Source: Erpobdella octoculata
Lineage: Eukaryota; Annelida; Clitellata; Hirudinida; Erpobdellidae
Reading direction: 5' to 3'
Assembly (NCBI GenBank): GCA_963978895.1
Contig: OZ022243.1
Location: forward strand, 15,168,765-15,232,764
DNA length: 64,000 nt
Numbering within the stretch: the stretch's first letter is position 1; each line of letters begins with the position of its first letter. Positions 44,268 through 56,533 of the stretch are shown piece by piece. The position numbers were made by a program, and so were the translations under genes. Under the pieces are notes generated by a model. It made no database searches. It saw only the letters and a list, made by a program, of their open reading frames with translations, and was not told the DNA's origin.

Positions 44268-47084
44268 GTGTGTTCGATCAAAGAGAAATCGTCTCGAATC
44301 TGTGATCTGATTGCGTCTCAGTCTATTGACATTTTTGTTGCAGCAGAGACTTGGCATGAATCTAGTGATAGCGTTTTGTTGGGCCGTGTGACTCCTGCTG
44401 GTTACAAGTGTCTTGATCGGGCACGTCCTGCTGACCATACAAGCAAATCTCGGGCTTTGATAAATCATGGTGGAATTGCAATTATTTATAAGGATGGCTT
44501 GTCTATGACTGAAATTGATCTTCGAACACCAGTTGCGTCATTCGAATTTTTATGTTGTAATATCTCTAGCAATCAGACTGGAGTTGTATTGTTATCAGTC
44601 TATCGTCCTGGATCAAAGCCTGCAACCAAGAAATTCTTTGATGAGTTCTGTTTCCTTTTGGAAATATTGTCAACATACCGTAGACCAATTGTTATTACTG
44701 GAGACCTAAACATTCACGTTGAAAGACAAAATGATATAATTGCAATGAAACTGCATGAATTGCTAACTTCTTTCAATTTGATTATTCATGAGACAATTCC
44801 AACGCATCGGCTAGGAGGGCAGCTTGATCTCGTGATTTCACGTGATGATATGGTAGATCTTCAAGTTTCTGTGCAAGAAACTGGCTTATCTGATCATCTA
44901 ATGCTATTGTTTCGACTTCCACTCCAAAAACCAACTAAGCCTGTTGCCACTTTTTGGGGACGTTCATGGAAGAGATTTGATTATAATGCATTCCTGACTG
45001 ATTTACGTTTGAGTGAACTTTGTCATAATCCAGAAAATTTTGATCATCATTCAACTGATGAACTTTTCCAGTGCTATTCATCTACTCTATCAAAGCTTCT
45101 CGATAATCACGCTCCGTTTACGTTAATCAAAAGAAAACCTCGAAATCTACTAACGCCATGGTTTGATAGTGAATGCCGGGCATTTAAGCGGCCCACGAGA
45201 CGACTTGAACGGATTTATCGTCGGCATCACACAACGGCGAGTAAATCTATATGGATTGACGGCTTGCGGACCATGCGATATTTGTTCCAGAGAAAAGAGC
45301 ATGAATACTGGGAAGCCAGGATTGCCGTTAATCAGAAAGCTCCAAAAAAGCTCTGGAGTAACTTGTCAACACTTCTTGGTAAAGAAAAGTCTTCATCTAA
45401 TGTGAGCTCTTCTATTACTCCAGACCAGTTTGTGTGGTTTTTTCAAGACAAGGTAGAGCAAGTTAGAACACATACAGCGCATGCAAAGCCACCATCTATA
45501 CTTTTGACCAGCACGTTGTTCATGGATGAATTCCAACCAGTCACGGCTGATGAGATAATAAAATTGATAATGGCTGCTCCGAACAAATATTGTTCACTGG
45601 ATCCATCCCCTACTTGGATTATCAAAAAATGTTGTGTCCACATTGCATCTTTTGTCGCTTTGATGTGCACTCGATCTTTACAAGAAGGATATTTTCCTGC
45701 TAGTCAGAAGTCAGCACTTGTGACTCCGCTTATTAAAAACGACGGACTTGACCCTGCTGACATGAAGAGCTATCGACCAGTCTCTAACCTGACCTTTATG
45801 TCAAAACTGGTAGACCGGATTGTTGCTAAACGATTGAATGTACATCTAGGTCTTTCTGGCAGTCTCCCATCGAACCAATCTGCGTATCGCCGGTTTTACT
45901 CTACAGAATCTGCACTACTCAAAGTAGTGAATGATCTGGCAGTTGCTACTGATAGTGGTAAGGTGTCGCTACTGAGTCTCTTAGATCTGAGTGCCGCATT
46001 TGATACTGTTGACCATGAAATCCTTATTGAGAGACTTGAAAAAACTCATGGCATCTGTGGAGTTGTCTTAAAATAGATTATTTCATATTTAACTAACCGC
46101 ACGCAACGGGTTAGTGTGGGTGGGAACTTGTCATTGTCCGTGTTGCTTAGTAGTGGAGTACCCCAGGGATCAGTCTTGGGCCCACTACTCTTTCTATTGT
46201 ACACCACTGATTTACTTGAAATTATTCATCGTTCTGGACTTGAGGGACACTGCTATGCCGACGACACCCAAACATATGTTCACTGCTCTGTTGATGATGC
46301 GGAGAATGTTCACCTTCGCTTATTGCCCTGCATAGAGAACATTGAACAGTGGATGGCTTCTAATCGTCTAAAACTGAATGGCGATAAGACTGAATTAATC
46401 TGGATAGGTGCAAGATCAAAGTTGCAACAGAGTAAAGCCCCCACAGAAGTTGTTCGAAACCTAGGTGTTTATGTCGATTCTGAGCTTTCCATGAAAGATC
46501 ATATATCTAAACTGTCAAAAACCTGTTTTTTCCAACTACGACAACTTAGAACCATACGAAGGTCTCTGACAAGTGAAGCAACACGTCTCCTGCTGCATTC
46601 GTTTGTTGTAAGTAGACTTGACTACTGCAACTCTCTATTTACAGGCTTACCTCTTAGTGCTGTTGGAAAGATTCAACGTATTCAAAATGCGGCTGCTCGT
46701 CTTTTTGGTGGACTAAAGAAACATGATCATGTGACTGCAATAATGAAAACTGAACTCCGGTGGCTGCGTATCTCTGAGCGAATTACTTTCAAAATTGGGA
46801 CTTTAGTCTACAAGGCGCTCCATGGCGAAGCCCCCTCATATTTGCAAGAGCTGTGTGTCACTATGTCTGATAAAAATTCTTACTTATCTCGTCACAGATC
46901 TGCTAGTCGTGGTGATCTAGTTGTTCCCATAACTCGAACAAAAACTTACGGCAGTCGAGCCTTCAGTATAGCAGGACCGGCAACATGGAACATGTTGCCT
47001 GCCAGCATCCGAGAAGCCACTACATTGAGTTTATTCAAGGCCGAGCTAAAGACATTTCTGTTTGCGAAATCCTATCCAAATTGA
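44268..47084 (+). pseudogene. LINE ORF2 (endonuclease-reverse transcriptase), one stop codon
   Basis: A 938-residue frame, uninterrupted except for a TAG at 46074-46076 (codon 603), where relatives usually have Trp before the ISYLTNR segment. Endonuclease (residues 1-230): FVAAETWHES, VITGDLNIHVE, TGLSDHLMLLF. RT (about 420-720): YRPVSNLTFMSKLVDRIV, LLDLSAAFDTVDH (motif A), SGVPQGSVLGPLLFLLY and HCYADDTQ (catalytic YADD). C-terminal: SRLDYCNSLFTGLP, RIQNAAARL and PATWNMLPASIR. All catalytic motifs remain, so a single change has silenced it. Confidence 0.93.
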
Positions 47085-47250
47085 TGATCAGAGAGAAATT
47101 ATTTCAATTTTCCTGACATGCTGATTTTTGTGTTTTATATTATTTTTTTGCTTTATTTTTATTGTTTTGTTTTGTTGATTTTATTGTAAAAGGAGCCCTG
47201 AGGTGTTACACAAAAGGGCGCTTGAAATCCAAATAAACTTAAACTTAAAC

Positions 47251-47405
<155 letters not shown>

Positions 47406-49520
47406 GAAATTTATTTTTTCTCTCATAATTTTTTCTCTCATAATTGGTCATTTTTAAAAACAATCCTGAAGCAACTTTCCTGTCAGTATAAAGGGTGTGA
47501 TCAGAAGTTATTTTCTACTTTTTGGCAGGTTTTTGACAATACACAACCTTATTCAAGAAGTTGCTACTTTTTCTAGAAATTTTTTCTGTTACTTTATTTT
47601 CAACTTTTTGGCACTCTTTTCAAAGAAGTTATGTCGAAAGGACATGTTAGATTAGGCGACTGGGATTTTAGATTGCGATTTTTTGCAGCCCACCCACTTT
47701 TAAACAGAAGGAAATGTTAAGTCGCTGCGACCAGAGTAAGCTAACTACATCAGTTAAACTGTTGTGACAAACCAATCCTGTTCATATTCAAATTACTATC
47801 CAAAATCCAAACCTGACCTTGCCCTAAGTAGATAGGTACCTTATTTCAGCTCGCTAGCCCAAACCAAAATTGAGTTTTGTCATACATCGACAAGGCAAAT
47901 GCATCGGTACAGAAACCGAGAAAGTGAAAGTCGTGGGTTTGATTCCTGGGGGCGCAATTTGGGATCAAGCTCAAATTTTAATAGAAGCTACTGTTTTCCG
48001 ACTTAGGACTGTGTGCAAAATTTCAGCTTGCTATGATATAAGAAAATTGATGAAATTAACGATAGCAGATTTTCTGACATATATATAGACGGAAGCAAGC
48101 TAATATAAGGAAGTTACTTCAAAAAGCACGGCTTTTTTGGATTCCAAAATTTCGATATTGAAATTTATCGTTAAGTCGATATCGGGGTTCGGTATCGAAA
48201 CATTTACAAAAACTGTCAGACATTTTTTTGATATTTTAACAAAGTTAAGTGTTTCATCTCCGCCGAGCAGTGTTCTGATTTCCGGCAAAAATCTCTTTCT
48301 GCCTCTAGATTAATTAGCATTGTCTGCAGTGTAAACATTTTTTAGCGCTTTTCTTCTATGATTCGTAGTTCTGAAAAACTAAATCTCTCGCCATTATTGC
48401 TTTTCTACTTAAAATTTTTTTTTATGACTAACTGACATCTTTAGGGAGCCCGATGAAACATCACGAGGGGCCCAGTCTCACCGTCATAGATGGTCCGTCT
48501 ACCTATCAACTTTTCATTCTCAGGGTATTTTTGGGACCTATAATCTACGTCAAAACTACGTCAGGCTGCCAACTTAAAAGTCAGGAGGCAATGCGTTTAA
48601 CACAGAGGTTTTTAAAAAGTTGTACGTTCCTGAACCAAAAATGAAGCATTAATTGTCTAGAATCTGAACAATGATTTAAATCACATGAGGCTGATGTGCT
48701 AGGTCCTACAAACTCTCAAGCTTGCCAGGACATTAAATTCCTTCCATTCATACCGGATGTTGCGACATAGAGGATAAAAAATCAGGTCAATTTAGCTCAG
48801 CTATAGTGCCTAAAGTGTTTTGTCAATTCCAGCAGAACATTGACCGTATTGGAAGAAATTTTCAACAAATTCATCAACAATCTGACCAGGGTTATATGAA
48901 ACCACACATTCACTAGATGATATATTATTAATTTAGTGCCATTAAAATTACGTTAACATAATAAACAGTTTATTTGTAAAAAAAAAAAGTAAAATACAGC
49001 AATTGGCCAACGATAGAGTAAACCACAAAAAACCATTCAATTTTAAAAGTTGAAACATTTTCCCACTGTAAAATACTGCATCTGCAATTATATTCAGATG
49101 GTCAATATAAAAGTTGTAAACTACACTAATACTTGATTTTTATGAGTCAGTTCATTCTATTAAACTAACAATACTACTTGTGAAATATCAGAATGCTGAA
49201 ACATTACATCATTACTCTCACATGTAGCCTTTATTAATATCAATAACATGGTGGAATGTTCTAACCAGATCATTGACAAATACAAAAAGCATAAAATTTA
49301 ACACTAAAAATAAAAAAATTCCTCCAATTATAAACAAATGTTCTTTAATATTTTTCCATTATTTTTATTTATATTTTCAAGTTGCTTGTCTCATGGAAAT
49401 AACTCCTTTCATCAGTCTTGTTAGAACAATAAATCTTTTAAAAATATAAGCTAATCTCGAATCTAAATTTTTATATAACATTATATTATGAAAGCAAAAT
49501 CTTTGCAGGATATAAAATAA
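47406..49520. other. no gene seen; 3' flank of the SIDT gene
   Basis: AT-rich DNA with small unsupported frames only. A tRNA-like fragment (GTGGGTTTGATTCCTGGGGG, 47933-47952) may be a SINE relic. Confidence 0.6.
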
Positions 49521-49523
49521 TAT

Positions 49524-49529
49524 TTTATT
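49524..49529 (-). promoter_or_regulatory. candidate polyadenylation signal of the SIDT gene
   Basis: AATAAA on the minus strand, 12 nt after the stop codon. That would give a very short 3' UTR; another AATAAA at 49364-49369 is an alternative. Confidence 0.35.
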
Positions 49530-49540
49530 TAAAAAATTTC

Positions 49541-49603
49541 TTAGAAGACTCTGATTTTATCTCTTGGTACATCATGAAGTCCATCATCAAGGGTAAGAAG
49601 AAC
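49541..49603 (-). CDS. sidt: SIDT last coding exon
   Basis: 63 nt with stop. [20 protein letters not shown] is the conserved C-terminus of SIDT proteins (family ending L-T-L-D-D ... R-D-K-I-x-V-F). Acceptor TTGCACAG, phase 0. Confidence 0.94.
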   Translation of the reverse strand, partial: VLLTLDDGLHDVPRDKIRVF

Positions 49604-52600
49604 CTGTGCAACAACCATTTATAAATCAATTTAAATATCAATCATATTAATATACAAATTACAAATGTATTAAACAGCTGGTAAGCCCATGCTGTGGACC
49701 CCTATTGTCTTTATCATCATTTGAAGATGATTAATGAGTGACACAGACTTTAATTAAAAGTAAAAATATTTCATGACAAAATTCACAAGAGCAGGATTTT
49801 AAAACGGAGATTAAAAGTGATGATTTTTAAAGTTTTTTTTATATTATTGATACAAGCATTCATACATATGATTGACTGACTTTGAAAATAAACCAAAGTT
49901 ATATTTATTCAACATTTATTCGTGTAACGTTGATTTTCCATGCTTATCTAGAATTGGACGATTTCTCATTATGTGCATAAATGATAACATCACAAGGAAA
50001 TATTTGAAAATAAATTGCTACTTGCCATGAGACTGAAGAAGAGACTGCCAGCAGAAAGGAAATGCCAGATGTCATGAACGTCATAGAAATTGAGCCAAGA
50101 GCAGTCTTTATTGCTCTCACGAGATCGTGCAGGACAAAGCTGATCGGTGATAATTACGAAACAATAAAGAACAGCATAAATGCACAATTGTGAATTTATA
50201 GAATTAATTAAAAACAAAACTAAAGAAAGTAAAAAATATTGCAACCTGCCATGAGGTGAGTTGGTTTGTAAAGAAATAAAATGAGAACACCCAAAATATC
50301 ATAGCTAGAGTTATAAACAGATATGACTGAAAACATATTCTCTCTTTATACCGAATCTGTCAAAAAAAGAAAGAAAAAAAACTCAGTTTTATTTGAACAC
50401 CTTTATGAACAATATAAACATTTTTCTGACTGTACCTTCATGATCAGATAGAACAAAAAGTACATAAGAAAATTTGCTATCATAATAGTTAATAAGTACG
50501 TTGCAAAATTACTGGGCATTTCAATAGCTCCGAATATCGCTCTGGAAAATTGAAAATTTTTTAGTATCAATGATAACATATTTTTAAGAAACTAATAACC
50601 GATTTCCAATTTATACTGACAGTCCCCAATTGACAAAATTTCCAACAATAAGAAGAATTAATCGGTCCTGTTAATCATGAAAAGTTTTATGATAATCTTA
50701 CTTTTAACTCAACAAATTCTCTAGCTATTGAAATTTTAACAATGCATCATTCTTTACAACAAAATATAAGAAATCCAGAACAAAACAACAAACCAAATAG
50801 ACTGGTTTAGTAAAAAAATTTGATTTGCTTCTGATTCGAAAATATGTTTGTTTAAAAATTGTAGAATCTGAAAAGAAGCACAATAACTATCAATTAAATT
50901 AGTTTACAGTACTTATTCTTGACTTTGCCGTACAACTGATGTTTAAGATGTTTAGTTTCAAAAGTTATGTGTGCTCAATTGCAATTTTTACCACATTTTG
51001 TGTGTGCATCACATGATACGGCTGGTATGTTAATTGTACATAGTCGTCTAATTATATGAATAGGTTTCAAAATAATTCAATTCAATTAATTTTATAAACA
51101 AAATTTTGTGTAAATGCACAAATTATGTTCATTATATAACATTTTGTTGTGTAAATGCAAAAATTATAACAGAATTTTAAACATAGTCATATTTAATTAT
51201 ATAATTTAATATGATTAAATAATTCATTAATGTATTAAATTAAAATATAGACAAACATAAGATATGTAACATGTTCTATTCATTCTGTACAAGTTAAATA
51301 ACACATCTCATAAGCAATTAAAACAGAATACATTTGTTTAGGAATTTGGGCCATGTAAAGTGCTAAATGACATGGTATTTTTGCAACCAAAGGGGGGGTC
51401 TGGACCCCCAGGACCCTGCTCTTATATCTGCCCCTGCACCTTCTTCCATTCATAAAAATTACTTAGAAGAACAAAAATGAATAAGACACTTTCTACCTTA
51501 TGCGGTAATGTTTATATTAATCAAACACTTCAATCATTTAACACTACATAAAAATCAAGATCTATCCTTTAAACTAATAAAAAAACTGCCTGCTTACGTT
51601 TAGAAAGTAAATCAGACTTACTAAATTTCCAATGCCCCATGTAGTAAACTTGAAAACTCAGATACATAATGAAAAGCAAATAAATGATTACAAAAACAAT
51701 CCAGAATGTTTGATTTCCATCAGTCTGAAAATAAAATATGAATATCTAGGTATGTGTAAATATATTCGATTTTGAATTTAACATTATTGGTTTGATTTGA
51801 AAAAATTGTCAGTTTTAGTTAGGACATTTCACAGAAAAGGTATAAAAGAACCTTGGAGATGTATTCTTGAGAACTAAAATACAGTGAAAAATGTGGAATC
51901 TATTCCTCCCTATGGCACTTTTTTTATTGCGCAATTTACCAAGCATTTGATTGGTTACACTCATGTACATAATTTTCGTGTTCGAGATAGAGAAATAAGA
52001 AAGAACAAGAAAACCATAAAAACTTCCTTTTTCAAAAATCCTTTATAATTTTGTAATTCAGCGATAAAAAATGTTTTGCACAATACTTTTTGATGAAAGT
52101 AAGTCTATAAAATATGAAACATTGACCACAGTCTTTTAAATACCTAATATGTGAAGTATGTGAAGACTGAAAATTTAAGAAACTTTCAATTCAATATGGT
52201 GGTTCATTTCTCTACATAAAACTTTTCATTTTTAGAAATTTTTCAAAGGTTCACTTGATTATATTCTATAATTGTCCAATCAATCGGAAAATTTAATAGA
52301 ATGTAAAGTCCACAGCAAAAAATAAACCCATCAAATTTCAACTCAACTGGATGGATAATGGGGAAGTTGGTTTTTTTAAAAGGTAAAGAGTCCCAACGTA
52401 TGGCTGAACAAGCAAACAAGATGAAGTTAATATTAAGGATTTAAAAATACAGACAAACCAAGCATTGGGTAATTAACTTGTGTATTCATAAATCAATATA
52501 ATCTCCTAATAATTATGTAATCTAATTATAAAACAGTCACAATGAATTAAGTGACTGAACACACTCATACAGATTCTTTCTATTTTGTTGACAATATCTA

Positions 52601-55600
52601 GTTTCTGAACAACTCTTTTAATGAATATTTATATATGTACTAGCAGTGGCACCCGGCGTTGCCCGTGGTTTTAAAGAGGTTTACCTAATGCGTTTCTTTT
52701 TCGCTCCCGTTTCCTTCCCGCTTGCGCTCCCGCTCCAGGTCGTTATCCGTTCCCTGTCGCTTTCCCGCTCATTTTTTCGCTCTCAGTTCCCCCCCTAGAT
52801 CCGATTCTACATACATACATACATAGATACATACACACATAGATAGATACATACACACATACATACATACATACATACATACATACATACATACATACAT
52901 ACATACATACATACATACATACATACATACATAGATACATACACACATACATAGATACATACACACATACATACATACATACACACATACATACATACAT
53001 ACATACATACATACATACATACATACATACATACATACATAGATACATACACACTCCCGCTCCCGGTCGTTATCCGTTCCCTGTCGCTTTCCCGCTCATT
53101 CTTTCGCTCTCAGTTGCCGCCCCCCTAGATCCGATTCTACATACATACATACATACATACCTACATACCTACATACATACATACATACATAAACACAGAC
53201 ACACATACATGCACATACACATACATACATACACACATACATACGCACATACATATATATATAGTTCCCGCTCGCTCACCCGCTCCGCTCCGCTCATTTT
53301 GTGACGGATTTCAAAATTTTTTTCTCTATATTTGATTCCCCTTGACTCTCAAGGTTGTGTGAAAACTTCATTACGATCGGATGAATGGTGTAGCAATGCA
53401 TAAAGGACATATATATATATATATACTAGCAGTGCCCGTAGCGGCTTCGCTCGCATGAAATTAGAGAATTTGAACCGTACATACATAGTAGAGTACTGCA
53501 CGGATATATTTTTTAGGTCTCGGCTCGGCCCGTCGACAACTTGGCCCAGCCCGTTTCAAAAACAGAAATTCCTGGCCCGGCACGGCCCGTCTAATATGGG
53601 CCTGGCCCGTATTTACAGGCCTAGAAGTTTTAAATACTTGATGAAAAACTTCGGCCCGTCCCACCTTGACTTCAGGTTTAGCCCGGCCCGTCTGAACACC
53701 CTAAAATCACTAAAATGTCTATATACTTGGTTAAAAACCTCGGCCCGTCCCACCTTGATTTAAGGTTTGGGCAGGGCCGTATGAAGACCCTAAAATAACG
53801 GCTTGGCCCGTCCGTCCAGTGATAAACTGAACTCATCTACTGTTAACTGGCACAAAACCTCAAAATACTAATTTTCACATCTGTAGCACTTACAGTTTTT
53901 GAGTAGCAGTTACATTAAAAACCAAATAACCTTATTTTCCACCCCACATTTGAGGTCCTGGAAACCAAATTTAAAAAAAAATGGTAAAATACGTATATCT
54001 TTATTTTTAGAATAGAAACTAAATACTAATTTTTACATCTGCAGTAGCAGTAATTTTTAAAATCAAATAACTCTATTTTCCACCTTACATTTGAGGTCCT
54101 GGAAATCAAATTTTCAAAAAATGCTAAAACACGTATTTCATTATTTTTGGAGTAGAAACTAAATACTAATTTTTACTTCTGTAGCATTAACAGTTTTTGA
54201 GTAGCAGCTACTTTAAAAACCAAATAACCCAAAAAATGATGAAACACATATATCTTTTTTTTTTGAGTAGATACTAAGTATTAATTTTTACATCTGTGGC
54301 AATTACAGTTGTTGAGTAGCAGTTACTTTAAAAACCAAATAACCCTATTTTCCACCCCACATTTGAAGTCCTGGAAACCAAATTTTCAAAAAATTGTGCA
54401 ACCCGTATATCATTATTTTTAGAGTAGAAACTAAATACTAATTTTTACTTTTGTAGCATTAACAGTTTTTGAGTAGAAGCTACTTTAAAAACCAAATAAC
54501 CCAATTTTCCAACCCACATTTGAGGTCCGGGAAACCAAATTTTAAAAAAATGGTGAAACACGTATATCTTTATTTTTAGAAAAGAAACTAAATAATAATT
54601 TTTACATCTGTGGTATTTACTGTTTTTGAGTAGCAGTTACTATAAAAGACAATTAGCCCTATTTTCCACCCCACATTTGAAGTCCTGAAAACCAAATTTT
54701 CAAAAAATGCTAAAACACGTATTTCATTATTTTTGGAGTAGAAACTAAATACTAATTTTTACTCCTGTAGCATTAACAGTTTTTGAGTAGAAGCTACTTT
54801 AAAAACCAAATAACCCAATTTTCCAACCCACATTTGAGGTCCGGGAAACCGAATTTTCAAAAAATGGTGAAACACGTATCTTTTTATTTTTCAAAAAGAA
54901 TCTATATACCAAATTTCAAAATCTCCTCATTTTTGGTTTTCGAGATATACATTGTGTTAGAAAAAAAATTTTTTTTCGAGTTTTTTCCCCTCAGGAGCAA
55001 AATTTTCAAAAATCCTTTCTTAGCGGATGTTTACGCTATAAAAGTAATATAAGTTCCAAATTTCACGTTCCTAGGATGAGGCGTTTGAGCTCGGCATTGA
55101 TTATCAGTCAGTCAGTCAGTCAGGACATGTTCTTTTATATATATAGATACATACAAACATTCATTTTTATATATATAGATTAACACATAACAGCTTTTAA
55201 AATGTTTTGTTAACTTTTACTTAAAAACTAAATTATAAAGTATTATAATACCTAGTATGCATATAAAACAATACAACATACAATGCCGATAACTCCAAAG
55301 AAGACAATGAAGGCAATGACGGAATAGGCTATGTGAGCTCGTAGACTCATGTCTTGGTGTCGGCTCTGATAGATTTTAAGCATGCACAGCCAACCAATCA
55401 TGTACATGAAAGATGTATCTAATAAGAAAAAACATATATATATATATATATAAATATATTTTCACGAATGCAAGCTCTATTAAATATAACGGCCCATTTC
55501 TTATTGCAACACTTTTGAATCAAATTCGTCAGCTGTCTCCATTCTTTTCTTATGTTCAAAACAGTACAAACATTTTCAAAATCTTTATTTAAACGAGTAG

Positions 55601-56445
55601 ACCGGCCGGTTTCGGCATTCGCCATCATCGGTACTCAACTGTTTAAATGTAAACAACATAGACATATATACCAATATTTACGAAGACAGGAAAGTTTTTT
55701 AAATCGAATATACTAGAATTTGTAAATAAAATAACCTAAAATGAACTGAAATGTATAATTAAAATATATACGAAGATGAAGGGGTTGTTGACAGTGGAAA
55801 TGCGGTTACAATGTCGTTTTGCCATATAATCAATAGTGGTAATATTACATTGCGTCGGAAAAGACAGTGATTCATAACCTTTCTAATGTCACCGTCACAC
55901 AGGCTGACGGCAGCAGGGAAGATGAAGGTGTTGTTGACAGTCGAAATGCGGTTATAATGTCGTTTTGCCATATAATCAATAGTGGTGATATTACATTACG
56001 TCGAAAAAGACAGTGATTCATAATTGGTTTTAAATAGTTCCGCCTTTATCGGATTACAATATTTTTTTATAGACTGATTTACAAAAAATTTTAATTCTTT
56101 AGTTTTATAGTATATATTTTAATTATACATTTCAGTTCATTTTAGGTTATTTTATTTACAAATTCTAGTATATTCGATTTAAAAAACTTTCCTGTCTTTG
56201 CAAATATTGGTATATATGTCTATGTTGTTTACATTTAAACAGTTGAGTACCGATGATGGCGAATGCCGAAACCGGCCAGTCTACTCGTTTAAATAAAGAT
56301 TTTGAAAATGTTTGTACTGTTTTGAACATAAGAAAAGAATGGAGACAGCTGACGAATTTGATTCAAAAGTGTTGCAATAAGAAATGGGCCGTTATATTTA
56401 ATAGAGCTTGCATTCGTGAAAATCTGATTCCTAGTTATTTAAAGA

Positions 56446-56533
<88 letters not shown>

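Larger units (their letters stand above)
52640..55179 (-). mobile_element. Helitron-like family B element, with a family A element inside
   Basis: On the minus strand it starts TCTATATATATAAAAATGAA after A and ends GGGTGCCACTGCTAG before T, the same end style as 10937-11227. Its body has two copies of a CGTTATCCGTTCCCTGTCGC block (52740 and 53068) and long CATA arrays. A family A element (53426-55147) sits inside it. It lies in the SIDT intron between exons 51724 and 55282. Confidence 0.65.

Noticed and set aside
55241..55251. Downstream GT as donor of the SIDT metal-site exon
   Set aside because: Using it would put an in-frame TAG at the junction; the GTATGT at 55281-55276 keeps frame and matches the family.
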